From assembly GCF_033958435.1 (NCBI RefSeq), contig NC_134138.1, positions 183,762,798-183,826,797 of the forward strand: a stretch of 64,000 bases of DNA. Direction: 5' to 3'. This document shows, one piece after another, positions 51,401 to 56,381 of the stretch. Source of the DNA: Carettochelys insculpta. Its lineage: Eukaryota; Chordata; Testudines; Carettochelyidae. A program made the position numbers and the translations under genes. The stretch's first letter is position 1, and every line of letters starts with the position of its first letter. Under the pieces are notes generated by a model. That model searched no databases and had not been told where the DNA came from. It saw only the letters and a list, made by a program, of their open reading frames with translations.

Positions 51401-54400
51401 CAGAAGGGACAAGATTAAAAGTTCCTATTCATAGGTACTACTACCCTTAAGACTGTATTCATTTTGATCAGTCTACCCAGACTCTTGCACTAGCAAGTAT
51501 CAAGGAGTGAAAAACAAGGCCAGCTGGGCACCTAGGCTCCCTCTGATCCTTTTAAGGGACGGCAGAAAGGAGCAAGTACTCAGAGCTGAAACAGCAGCCA
51601 TAACCTTTTCAGGTCTGGGAGCGCTGCAGAGAGTGGGAGAGCCTGGATTGGAACAGTGAGAGATGTGCAATGCAGCAAAATCACATGCAAGGATCTGAAT
51701 CCTGAGAACACCAGCATCTATTCTGTTGCCTTTGTTTGGAACACCCGCTATACAGGTACATATGGCTATATCTGGTTACCTATTAAAAAGGACACACTCC
51801 CCAAAAATGCCTACCCTAAATAATTAATGCCAGTCACATTTCTCCTTTGTTGAATTATAATTTCAGATGCTGTCAAAGTTTTACGGAAGCTTTCAGCCGT
51901 TGCAGAGTTTTTTGTAATGAGACTCAGTCACCATTTCCTCTAAATGAACAGTTTAAGAGATGAGTGTGCCTGTGCTGCCTTCACCTTTCAGAAGTCAAGA
52001 GAAGAGAGAATTAGGAAAGTCCTTATTTCATAGTTTCATCTTGGGGCCTAGCTGCACCATTTTATGCTAACAAGGCATTATGCAAAGCCTTTTGTTGCAC
52101 CCCTGCTTTGATGCCCACGTAACTATGCTCTGCCAGCCCCATAACTGATAACTGTGGCCACAGATCAGACTGTATCTCAAAATAAAGATTTTTTTTTTCA
52201 TATTTACTATCAGGAACCTAATGCTTAAGTTTTGCACAAGCCTGTAAACTTCTATTGCATTAATGGCAGTTACTTTTGGAAATCCACTGTGTATTGATGA
52301 GAGAAAAGAGCCTAGAGTGACCAGTTGGAAATCTGGTGTTTCAATCAGTAACAGATGTCTGATTAATATGCCAGAGGCAAATGATTCACTGGATCCAGCT
52401 GTAAAAGCAGATGGTGTATTTTATTTCCAGGGGTCAAATAAAATGGGAGTGCTTCTGAAACACTCCCAACCCTTGCCTGAGAAGCAAGTGATGAGATGTG
52501 GAAATCAAAGGTCTTTCATGTAGTAATACAGAATGCTAAACTCAGGGCCATAAGTTTATGAGATCTAACAGTCGCCACATAAAGTGTAATATATTGTCAT
52601 ACTCAGTGATGCCACCAGTCTGGTTACACATCTCTAGGTACGTAACCTACACTGAAGTCAGAACAATTCCACTTAGCATGGTAGGCCTCAACCATTTGGC
52701 ATATGCTACTCTTGTAGTAATTTTTATCTTTTCTGTCCGTTTTAAAGAAGCTGCCTTATTCACAATTGGCCCTCCCGGCAGAAGAGAATGAGTCTTAACT
52801 GATGTTCTGCAGCTATCCTCTGAAGCCATCAATTACAATACATAAGAATCAGAGCAGCATAGAAGAAACTAGAAGTCACAATATTTCTTGCTCTGTAATA
52901 AGATGATAAACTCCTTGGGACAGGGCCCATCTTGTCATTAAATAGTTGTACAGCACCTAGCACAGTGAAGCACTATTCTTTGACTGGGAGCCCCTAGGTA
53001 CTCCCATAATTAAAATAGATCATAAAAATAACAGGTTTTTTTCTGAAAGGATTCTATTCGTACTGATTTCAGAGAGGTAGACATGTTAGTCTGTATCTTC
53101 AAGAACAACAAGAAGTCCTGCGGCACCTTACAGACTAACAGATATTTTGGAGCATAAGCTTTTGTGGGCAAATACCCATCTTCTCATGCATGTGACGAAG
53201 TGGGTCTTTGCCCACGAAAGCTTATGCTCCAAAATATCTGTTAGTCTATAAGATGACACAGGACTTCTTGTTTTTGTTCTATCTATACTAATGTTATTGT
53301 TCAGAATACAGCACTCTGTCTAACTCCTATTTTACCAGACTTTTCACACGATACAAAAAAACTCTCTAGGCCAAAAATATTTAGTCTGAGGCCAAAGAAG
53401 AATCTTTCTAAATAAATTAAAGGCAAACTACCTAAATTTTGACTCACCGGTAACATACATTTTATGTGTAAAGTCTTTTGCTAAGCAGATTAACAAGATT
53501 TATTGAATTCATAACCCAAAAATGCCTTAGTCTTAGAACTTTAGACTGCTCATGCCCTTATCCTACCCAAAAGGATTAAGAGCATGCGCTACTTCTGAAC
53601 AACATGTATCTACATGTAACATTATATTACAGTTTTTGGAGTAAGTTGACTAAAGAAACTGCAGTAACTAGACCAGCCAGTAAGCCAACAATTAGGTCTC
53701 CAACAATGAGCCTGGAGCAGTGGCTTTCAACCCGTGTGCCATGAGAACTGTCCAAGTTTGCCTTGAAATTTCCTCAGTTTCCCCTTGCTGCAGTTCTTTG
53801 CAGAGCATTGCAGCAGGGGAGAGGGAAGAATTAACAACTCAGCACCAGCTGGGACTCAAGCAGCAAGGCTGCCCAACTCCCAGCTGGTGTGGGGTTGATG
53901 GCAGAGCCACCATAAGGGGAAATGCTGACCTATCAGAGCCCATTCACACTGGGAGGAAGCTGAAATGCTGCTTCCTAGTGCAAACAGGCTGGCAGGGAGG
54001 CCCTCACCCCCACCCTGTCTGCTCTAGCAAGTGGGAGGGAGGCATGGTGGGAGCTTGTTGGAGCTGGGATGCAGTTTAAATGCTACGTCTCAGCTCCAGC
54101 AGGCTGTGGGAAAGGGAGCCACCTCCTCACTCTCCCCTTTCCACCACCCACAAGTAATCACTGAAGTGGGCTGTGCTGCTGAAAATGTTGGAAACCACTG
54201 GTCTGGAGGAAACTGGAAATGGAATGATATCCACAGATCCCAAAGAATCAAAACTTGTAGGCTGAATAGAAATAATTTTAAAAAGAAAATAAAAGTTTTC
54301 CAATAGCCTAGCCAGACACATATCACCACTCAATCTAGCATCTTCTTTCTCCTCACTTCAGAGGGTAGAGGAAGGAAAAGCAGACAAGGAAATCGCATTT

Positions 54401-54803
54401 TACAGGTTCAGACCATACTGTGGTCCCCAAACTCCTAATTGGTCTGGACTACAAATCAAAGCGCACCCCAAGAATTGCAGAGCACCCCTTAAATCTGCAC
54501 AGAGGAAAACTATTTTAAAAAAATCACATAGACAACTGAGGTTTAAACTCATCCTCACTCTGATTATATGAAGAAACCTTACCTGGTCTTTCCACTTTAA
54601 TAACCTCTGCTCCTAGGTCTCCTAAATTCATTGTTGCAAAGGGTCCTGCAAGTACCCTGCAATGTTAAAAAGCAGCAGCTGTTGGTAGTAGTTCTGCCAC
54701 AGCATTTCAGTCTCAGAGAACTATTCTGAACCACAAACAACAAACACAAACCTTGTTAGATCAAGAATTTTCACACCTTCCAGCGGCTTCACGTTATTAG
54801 CAC
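8469..54803 (-). CDS. SUGCT: SUGCT, partial gene: six coding exons (probably 2-7)
   Basis: Succinyl-CoA:glutarate CoA-transferase, a mitochondrial class III (CaiB/BaiF) enzyme that moves CoA from succinyl-CoA to glutarate in lysine/tryptophan breakdown; loss in humans gives glutaric aciduria type III. Minus-strand exons 54803-54752, 54656-54583, 45490-45405, 44942-44892, 34878-34758 and 8560-8469 join in frame to about 158 residues. Signatures appear in family order: [85 protein letters not shown] and [10 protein letters not shown]. The usual length is about 440 residues, so this is the N-terminal third. Exon 1 with the transit peptide and the exon with the catalytic Asp (in the MTDLATG-like segment after [10 protein letters not shown]) are not in the window. 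No stop or frameshift seen, so the gene looks functional. Confidence 0.95.
8561..8691. other. Intron 6, 3' end
   Basis: Acceptor region of the exon at 8469-8560 plus a short (TA)n run near 8671-8680. Nothing else seen. Confidence 0.6.
8692..9414. mobile_element. GGGTGAC-ended MITE with GC-rich tandem interior
   Basis: Inverted ends GGGGTGAC (8692) and GTCACCCT (9414). Internal inverted motifs ACAGGACAG near 8720-8762 and GGGACAGACTGTCACCC near the right end support a transposon with sub-terminal repeats. Between about 8836 and 9311 are some seven diverged copies of a unit near 70 bases built from GGCTCCCC, AAGC and GGGAGCCAGG. Similar-looking bases (ATCTAGG on the left, GTCTAGG on the right) flank the ends but are offset, so no clean target duplication is claimed. 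Long open frames on both strands are caused by the tandem repeat. Confidence 0.6.
8836..9311. repeat. GC-rich tandem repeat, ~70-bp degenerate unit
   Basis: About seven imperfect copies with the recurring core CTGGCTTCCCCAAGC followed by GGGAGCCAGG and CAGCAGCC. Unit length drifts between copies, so it is an old minisatellite-like expansion inside the surrounding element. Confidence 0.6.
9415..12180. other. Intron 6, nothing recognised
   Basis: 2.8 kb of AT-rich intron. Homopolymer runs occur (for example A/T at 10003-10018). The small frames at 9994-10233, 11091-11378 and 11198-11440 have no recognisable family, conserved motif or splice context. No supported gene. Confidence 0.45.
12181..12268 (+). 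repeat. CR1 LINE 3'-end fragment
   Basis: A diverged CR1 3' end: GGGGATGAACTAGATAACTTC, then GATCCCTCCCAATCTTA, then CTCTATGGTATT. This order is typical of the end of CR1 elements in sauropsids, which finish in short ATTCTATG-type repeats. Only the last 90 or so bases remain. Confidence 0.55.
12985..13348 (+). repeat. CR1 LINE 3'-end fragment, ~360 bp
   Basis: A CR1-type 3' region: TCCCTGGTGGGTCTTGC (about 13037), CCATATTTGAGGTTGGGAAG (about 13080), CCTTCCTTGGCAACGTGGGG, and at the end GATGGTCCCATATAGACTG with AAAATCTATGAG. Established as the general layout of CR1 3' untranslated regions; the exact subfamily is not determined. 5' truncated, as usual for CR1. Confidence 0.65.
13349..17139. 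other. Intron 6, mostly unrecognised; simple repeat and old fragments
   Basis: Contains an imperfect (AAT)n run at about 13697-13733. A fragment at about 15512-15580 (ACACTCTTTGGGGCAGAAACTGG) resembles an old amniote interspersed repeat also seen at 52899-53010. A fragment at about 16908-16951 ends in CAGCTGAGGATCTGGCCC. No exon or RNA gene seen. Confidence 0.4.
17140..17440 (-). mobile_element. LINE C-terminal fragment, minus strand
   Basis: The minus-strand frame 17417-17154 reads [20 protein letters not shown], then [21 protein letters not shown] and VRGLL. The pattern GRP+xTWRRDLExDxxxMGxTWxxLExxAQDRxxWRxLVxGL is the C-terminal tail of several non-LTR retrotransposon families in vertebrates and invertebrates. 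This copy differs from the tails of the two other LINEs in the window, so it looks like a third lineage. It is a 5'-truncated, roughly 300-bp piece; element ends are not defined. Confidence 0.55.
17441..18117. other. Intron 6, nothing recognised
   Basis: AT-rich intron DNA with no supported gene or repeat. Confidence 0.45.
18118..18898. mobile_element. MITE with GTCTACA-type termini, copy b (781 bp)
   Basis: Left end AGGCTATGTCTACACTACAG. The right end reads GCAGTGTAGATGTAGCCT, whose reverse complement matches the left at most positions. Sub-terminal AATTTGAAT and ATTGAATTTAT tracts flank both ends. Internal landmarks CCATGTATCCCACAATGCCC (about 18355) and GGGATAGGTTCCCACAA (about 18714) recur in copies a and c. 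There is no open frame for a transposase, so it is non-autonomous. A target duplication is not clear. Confidence 0.75.
18899..21837. other. Intron 6, mostly unrecognised
   Basis: Includes a fragment at about 19112-19185 (CTTGGGGCAGATCCCC...CATTGAAGTCAGC) of a dispersed reptile repeat. The frames at 19930-20232 and 19989-20216 are unsupported AT-rich chance frames. The region about 21121-21560 is moderately GC-richer but unrecognised. Confidence 0.4.
21838..22158 (+). mobile_element. pogo/Tigger-like MITE, copy 2 (321 bp)
   Basis: Starts CAGTAAACTCTTTCATATCC and ends with the inverse (GAAAGAGTTTACTG). It is flanked by TA on both sides (21836-21837 and 22159-22160), the target of Tc1/mariner-pogo elements. 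Its length is exactly that of the copy at 43495-43815, and blocks such as CTGGGACTGGGAGGTTGCCAG are shared. No transposase frame. Confidence 0.8.
22159..22463. other. Intron 6, nothing recognised
   Basis: AT-rich spacer between two pogo-like MITEs. No supported feature. Confidence 0.45.
22464..22689. mobile_element. Short pogo-like MITE with internal hairpin (226 bp)
   Basis: Ends CAGTAGGGACTCAACATTCA and, inverted, CAGTAATGTGTCAACATTCA, flanked by TA at 22462-22463 and 22690-22691. Next to the right end is an 18-bp stem (22636-22653 with 22660-22677, one mismatch) around a 6-base loop. The middle (about 22520-22610) is GC-rich. A Tc1/mariner-pogo-type non-autonomous element, distinct in interior from the 321-bp family. 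Confidence 0.72.
22692..23630. other. Intron 6, nothing recognised
   Basis: AT-rich intron DNA with no supported gene or repeat. Confidence 0.45.
23631..24079. mobile_element. MITE with GTCTACA termini and TGTCGACA palindromes, copy d
   Basis: Ends AAGCTATGTCTACACTAGAG and, inverted, AAGCCGTATCTACGCTAGAG. The interior is unrelated to copies a-c. It carries the palindrome CTGTCGACAG at 23850, 23948 and 23981, a near copy TTGTCGACAG at 23892, and relaxed versions TTTTGTTGACAAAA near 24021 and 24040. Recurrent sub-terminal palindromes in transposons are often transposase-binding sites; that role is inference here. The frames at 23658-23936 and 23703-23930 are shadows of the repeat. Confidence 0.7.
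24080..24814. other. Intron 6, nothing recognised
   Basis: No supported feature; the short frames at 24043-24333 and 24192-24398 lack family resemblance. Confidence 0.4.
24815..24965. repeat. Old copy of the foldback family
   Basis: TCTGAGGAAGTGGTTTTTACCC, then ATAAAAATTCATG, then CTCTAAGGTGCCTCAGGACTG follows the same order as the right half of the foldback element at 53058-53282 (GACGAAGTGGG, CCCACGAAAGCTTATG, AGGTGCC/ATGACAC, GGACTTCTTG). Diverged and one-armed. Confidence 0.45.
24966..26334. other. Intron 6, nothing recognised
   Basis: AT-rich intron DNA. The frame at 25727-26047 has no family resemblance. No supported feature. Confidence 0.4.
26335..27715 (-). mobile_element. Degraded CR1-type LINE body, minus strand (~1.4 kb)
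   Basis: A long antisense stretch of old LINE. Landmarks on the plus strand are CCATCTAGTCTGGTACTG (about 26389), GAGTTCCAACAGGTTAATTATG (about 26581), GAATGTCCCTTTGTTCTTC (about 26659), AATTATCTGCAAATTAAACC (about 27287) and AAGGCTCACTAGACTGTAAT (about 27683). Read on the minus strand, the segment near 27287-27300 gives F-A-D-N, a decayed form of the FADD catalytic motif of CR1 reverse transcriptase. Open reading is destroyed. I know this order from CR1-type repeats in sauropsids; the subfamily and the exact ends are uncertain. Confidence 0.6.
27716..28930. other. Intron 6, nothing recognised
   Basis: Includes the minus-strand frame 28199-27831 (122 residues), which has a Cys-rich stretch but no recognised domain or splice support. 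No supported feature. Confidence 0.4.
28931..29003. repeat. hAT-like terminal fragment
   Basis: GGTGGTTCTCAATCAGTGG followed by TACGTGTACCCCTGAGGG matches, inverted, the sequence at about 62085-62127. This is the end region of a hAT-type family with CAGTG(G/T)TTCTCAA termini. Only one end is visible. Confidence 0.45.
29004..29147. mobile_element. Short hAT-like MITE (144 bp)
   Basis: Terminal inverted repeats CAGTGTTTCTCAACCTTT and AAAGGTTGCGAAACACTG match at 17 of 18 positions. Such termini are typical of hAT/Charlie-type non-autonomous elements. The interior is AT-rich with no frame. An 8-bp target duplication is not evident. Confidence 0.7.
29148..34757. other. Intron 6, proximal part, mostly unrecognised
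   Basis: 5.6 kb of AT-rich intron with simple repeats: (AAT)n near 30331-30348, a T16 run at 31595-31610, (AAAT)n at about 33258-33277, and (TA)13 followed by (CA)n at 33395-33429. A piece at about 31432-31500 (CCTGAGTCTGCAAAACTTCAG...) resembles a dispersed reptile repeat. The 13-base ATTTGGCTAAACTGCTCACCTA-type phrase is duplicated in tandem near 30806-30852. No exon or RNA gene seen. Confidence 0.45.
33395..33429. repeat. (TA)13 followed by (CA)n microsatellite
   Basis: Thirteen uninterrupted TA units at 33395-33420, then CACACACAC. Probably polymorphic in length. Confidence 0.9.
34758..34878 (-). CDS. SUGCT: SUGCT exon (probably exon 6)
   Basis: 121 bases. The acceptor is TCTTTCTTTTCAG ending at 34879 and the donor is GTATTT from 34757. 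Forty codons plus one base: [16 protein letters not shown], then [19 protein letters not shown], ending in phase 1, which matches the two-base start of the exon at 8560. The DVFVENYxPGxxxxxGLGY segment is the best-conserved part of class III CoA-transferases in this window. The open frame runs on past the donor into intron sequence with no conservation, confirming the boundary. Confidence 0.97.
34879..36592. other. Intron 5, distal part; GC-rich and purine-rich block
   Basis: 34879-35740 is ordinary AT-rich intron. From about 35740 it becomes GC-rich, and about 36120-36590 is strongly purine-biased on the plus strand (runs of GGGGGA, GAGGAGGAG). The phrase GGAACTCACAGGA(A/C)TCAG occurs at about 36256 and about 36562, suggesting an internal duplication of about 306 bases. 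Long minus-strand frames here (36270-36662 and others) are Pro/Ser-rich products of this bias, not genes. Confidence 0.5.
36593..37551. mobile_element. hAT-like non-autonomous element with 8-bp TSD (959 bp)
   Basis: Ends CAGGGCTTTTTTTCTGCCGG and, inverted, CAGTGCTCTTTTTCTAGGGG. The flanks CACATAAA (36585-36592) and CGCATAAA (37552-37559) match at seven of eight positions, as expected for an aged hAT target duplication. Inner inverted motifs GGAACAC and GAGTTCC follow the ends. The interior is GC-rich with no transposase frame. Confidence 0.78.
37560..41644. other. Intron 5, middle part, nothing recognised
   Basis: 4.1 kb of mostly AT-rich intron. The frames at 38241-38453, 39516-39773 and 40776-41105 show no family. 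A (GTTT)n-like run lies at about 41488-41525. No exon, RNA gene or clear mobile element seen. Confidence 0.45.
41645..41815 (+). repeat. CR1 LINE 3' end with ATTCTATGA tail
   Basis: Clear CR1 3' terminus: GGGATGATATAGATGATGC, TCTGCCATGAGGGCAGGGGA, CTCTATGACCTTTCAAGGTC, CGTTCCAGTTCTAG, then TATTCTATGA. 5'-truncated copy of about 170 bases, the usual outcome of CR1 target-primed reverse transcription. Confidence 0.8.
41816..43494. other. Intron 5, nothing recognised
   Basis: Contains an A15 run at 42284-42298. The 130-residue frame at 42787-43179 lies in a moderately GC-rich stretch with no recognised domain and no splice context. No supported gene. Confidence 0.42.
43495..43815 (+). mobile_element. 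pogo/Tigger-like MITE, copy 3 (321 bp)
   Basis: Ends CAGTAAACCATATCTGGCAG and, inverted, CAGTAAACTCTTTTATATC, flanked by TA at 43493-43494 and 43816-43817. Same length, orientation and interior as 21838-22158. The most complete of the three copies, and therefore the best reference for the family in this window. Confidence 0.85.
43816..44891. other. Intron 5, 5' part, nothing recognised
   Basis: AT-rich intron directly downstream (minus sense) of the exon at 44892-44942. No supported feature besides the splice donor. Confidence 0.5.
44892..44942 (-). CDS. SUGCT: SUGCT exon (probably exon 5)
   Basis: 51 bases, 17 codons, phase 0 at both ends. The acceptor is GTTACCAG at 44943 and the donor is GTAAGT from 44891. 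It reads [17 protein letters not shown], the segment after the conserved NRNKK of the preceding exon. Too short to appear as an independent open frame; found from family order, splice sites and phase. Confidence 0.95.
44943..45404. other. SUGCT intron 4 (462 bp)
   Basis: Short AT-rich intron between the exons at 45405-45490 and 44892-44942, with GTAAAC at its 5' end and CAG at its 3' end on the minus strand. Nothing else seen. Confidence 0.85.
45405..45490 (-). CDS. SUGCT: SUGCT exon (probably exon 4)
   Basis: 86 bases. The acceptor is TTATTTTCAG ending at 45491 and the donor is GTAAAC from 45404. Two bases complete a Gly codon, then 28 codons: [20 protein letters not shown] followed by LSVNRNKK. 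The GPPF and LxxNRNK motifs are typical of the N-terminal Rossmann-like half of CaiB/BaiF transferases, where the Asn-Arg-Asn-Lys loop faces CoA. Not captured as an open frame of its own. Confidence 0.96.
45491..47042. other. Intron 3, distal part, nothing recognised
   Basis: 1.5 kb of AT-rich intron. The frames at 46206-46388 and 46234-46572 show no family. No supported feature. Confidence 0.45.
47043..47734. mobile_element. GTCTACACTAG-ended element made of hairpins, copy e
   Basis: Ends GGGTGCGTCTACACTAGC and, inverted, TTGGCTACGTCTACACTAGC. The left third is a row of hairpins: the palindrome GGCTACTTCGAAGTAGCC (47063-47080), an 18-bp perfect stem (47085-47102 with 47123-47140), a 12-bp perfect stem (47173-47184 with 47189-47200) and an 11-bp perfect stem (47202-47212 with 47222-47232). 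A 16-bp perfect stem (47661-47676 with 47687-47702) lies near the right end. TTCGAAATAG-type words recur throughout. The GC-rich centre (about 47270-47600) gives overlapping chance frames on both strands. Recognisably a non-autonomous DNA element; superfamily not proven. Confidence 0.75.
47735..49289. other. Intron 3, nothing recognised
   Basis: AT-rich intron DNA with short homopolymers (T9 near 48078). No supported feature. Confidence 0.45.
49290..49430. repeat. Foldback-family copy
   Basis: Reads TATCAGAAGGGTAGCTGCGT, TAGTCTATATCTGCAAAAAC, AGTCCTGTGGCACCTTATAG, ACTAACAGATATTTTGG, then TTTGTGGGCAAAGATC with TTTGCCCACGAAAGCTTA. It is close to the left arm plus the loop of the element at 53058-53282; the right arm is truncated. 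Confidence 0.6.
49507..49851. mobile_element. MITE with GTCTACA-type termini, copy c (one end)
   Basis: Begins AAGGCTACACCTACACTATG and runs as the reverse complement of the right part of copy b: AATTCAAATTTATT, GCAGTGCATTGTGGGAACC, CTATCCCACAGTTCC, and CATTTCATTGCCC with TCATTCCCCTCCTGTGG. Homology is clear to about 49851. The opposite terminus was not found. Downstream sequence to about 51070 may be a divergent interior. Confidence 0.65.
49852..51250. other. GC-rich block with internal direct repeats, possible interior of copy c
   Basis: Two direct repeats are visible. GGCCAGTTGA...GGTGGCAGCCAGGCCCC-type blocks occur at about 50355-50460 and 50558-50600. TTTCTCAGCCTCTC followed by AGCA(C/T)GACCCC occurs at about 50841 and 51040. 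The open frames at 50124-50507 and 50573-50929 follow these repeats and have no recognised domain. I infer a repeat-derived origin, but ends are not seen. Confidence 0.4.
51251..53057. other. Intron 3, nothing recognised, old repeat near 3' side
   Basis: Mostly plain intron. At about 52899-53010 the phrase GATAAACTCCTTGGGACAGG, GTACAGCACCTAGCACAGTG, GACTGGGAGCCCCTAGGTAC resembles a dispersed ancient amniote repeat. The 86-residue frame at 52263-52523 has no family resemblance. Confidence 0.4.
53058..53282. mobile_element. Foldback element with ~80-bp arms
   Basis: Left arm about 53101-53182 and right arm about 53193-53280 are imperfect inverted copies sharing AAGAAGTCCTG, GACTAACAGATATTTTGG, AGCATAAGCTTT and GTGGGCAAA. 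The loop includes CATGCATG. The preceding bases (about 53058-53100, GTTAGTCTGTATCTTC) extend the family consensus. Best-preserved of four copies in the window. No coding frame; a palindromic non-autonomous element. Confidence 0.75.
53283..53717. other. Intron 3, nothing recognised
   Basis: AT-rich spacer between two mobile elements. No supported feature. Confidence 0.45.
53718..54200. mobile_element. hAT-like non-autonomous element with 8-bp TSD (483 bp)
   Basis: Ends CAGTGGCTTTCAACC and, inverted, CAGTGGTTTCCAACATT. The flanking 8-mers GCCTGGAG (53710-53717) and GTCTGGAG (54201-54208) match at seven of eight positions, the signature of hAT insertion. The GC-rich interior gives the 119-residue frame 53720-54079, which I judge chance. 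Confidence 0.8.
54209..54582. other. SUGCT intron 3, 5' end
   Basis: Intron sequence next to the exon at 54583-54656, with GTAAGG at its 5' end (minus strand). Nothing else recognised. Confidence 0.5.
54583..54656 (-). CDS. SUGCT: SUGCT exon (probably exon 3)
   Basis: 74 bases. The acceptor is TTTTAACATTGCAG at 54657-54658 and the donor is GTAAGG from 54582. One base completes the Arg codon of the preceding exon, then 24 codons [24 protein letters not shown], and one base of the next Gly. R-V-LAGPF and [12 protein letters not shown] are the N-terminal hallmark of class III CoA-transferases. Found from motif and phase rather than as a long open frame. Confidence 0.97.
54657..54751. other. SUGCT intron 2 (95 bp)
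   Basis: A very short intron with GTTTGT at its 5' end and TTGCAG at its 3' end, between exons at 54752-54803 and 54583-54656. Contains no repeat. Confidence 0.85.
54752..54803 (-). CDS. SUGCT: SUGCT exon (probably exon 2)
   Basis: 52 bases. The acceptor TTTTTCTTTCTTACCAG ends at 54804 and the donor is GTTTGT from 54751. It reads [17 protein letters not shown] (last codon split). The first two bases belong to a codon shared with exon 1, which should encode the mitochondrial targeting peptide and lies upstream; I did not find it between 54804 and 64000. Confidence 0.95.
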
Positions 54804-55952
54804 CTGGTAAGAAAGAAAAAACAGTATTTGACCTGTGAACTTCTTTAAAAAAAAAGGGGGGGAGGGTGGGAAATGAATGTTTCTCCTGGAAGTTTGGAAC
54901 CTCTTCTGGTGTGCTCAAACTTGTTATGCCCATGTATAGACTAGGGATAACACCATATTAACACGCGTGAAGCACCACATAAGTTATTAGTATGGTAGAG
55001 ATGTTTTAAAACCCAATACCATAGTATATTGTTACATTTGTTATTGTTAAATGTGCTGTTACATACATTAACCTTAAGTTTATAGGCAGCAGCCTGCAGA
55101 AAGATCCAATAAACTCATAGCAGTCAGTGTCAAGAAGATATATGTATTTAAACTAACGGATAACAGACCAGTGTGAAGGAAAGACTCCCCAGCTGCAGAG
55201 TGGTTTGACCTGGGCTGATAATCTGAAGTAGGGTCAGCACTTACAACTCAAAAAAATTGTCTTCACATTTTAACAAGGCACTTGAAAACTGAAGCAGATG
55301 AGTACAAAACAAAGCAATATTTTGTTCTTCCTGATAGCCCTCATGATGATAAATATATGCTCAAGAAATCAATCCATATATATTTTTCCTTCCTTCTTCC
55401 CGTTCCCTCTTAAAACCCAAGAGAAGGTAACTGACTTCCCCTCTAAGTCACAGGTGTCCTCAGATCTCCTGGGTGATCTTGGAAAGGTCACTTAACCTCT
55501 CTGTAAAGTGGGGGATAGTAATATTTTGCTACTCCTAGGGATGTTGTGAGGTGTATTTAATATCTGTGAGATGTTCGGGTATGCAATGATAAATCCCATA
55601 GCAATTTCAATAAATACATAAATGCAATCAGACTTCTGCTACAACTGAAAGGTTACATAATGCTAGCCAGGAGGACCTCTTCTTTACTCAAGTACTTGAT
55701 CAAACAAAGGGAAATGACAAAGCATGGAGAAAATATATTATAAGACGCTCTCTCCCTCTCTAGCCATAAGTTACGAAGTATTTGGATGGACTGGGAATTT
55801 AAGGTCCCTGCACAAATACTTTAATTCATCACATCTCACTCAATAAAAAACAGCATGCTCTCTCATTCTTCAGTTGTATGACATTTTCCTCATTTATTAC
55901 AAATCTGTAATTTGACTGGTTTGTTTTGTTACTGACATGAGAAAGTGCAGTA
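54804..55952. other. Presumed SUGCT intron 1, nothing recognised
   Basis: AT-rich sequence upstream (minus sense) of exon 2. A polypyrimidine tract and AG at the right-hand exon border are the only supported signals. Confidence 0.5.
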
Positions 55953-56379
55953 TAGTAGATGCCTGACGTGCATGTAGGTTACTTCCCCAGGCAACCACCC
56001 AGGTCAAATTTTGCTTAAGATGGGACCAGGTTGTGGAGGGGCCCTCCCACCTTCAGTTCCCTGGCCCTGGTTGCACCTGGCTCTCTGAACCCATGAGCAA
56101 CGGGGAGCCCAGAGCCAAGTGCAGCAGTGCTGGTCAGTCTCCTGGCTCCTAGGAGTGGTGGGAGTGCCACTTTCAGGAGCCAGGTAACTGACCAGCACTG
56201 CTGTGCCTGGCTCTGGGCTCCCTGCCGCTCACAGGCTGGTCACTTTCCAGCCCCTACCAATGGAGGGGAGCCAGAAGCCAGGCTGCCACCTGGTTCCTGA
56301 CTCCCCACTACTCATGATTTCGACTCACATTACTGCAATAAACGTATAAGCTGAAATTGTGTAAGTTGGAGGTCTACTG
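55953..56379. mobile_element. pogo-like MITE with ~51-bp hairpin arms (427 bp)
   Basis: Left TAGTAGATGCCTGAC and, inverted from the right, CAGTAGACCTCCAACTTAC, with TA at 55951-55952 and 56380-56381. The interior is mostly one imperfect inverted repeat: about 56101-56151 pairs with about 56174-56224 at roughly 45 of 51 positions, with core GAGCCCAGAGCC...GCAGTGCTGGTCAG. A Tc1/mariner-pogo-type non-autonomous element. Confidence 0.65.
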
Positions 56380-56381
56380 TA

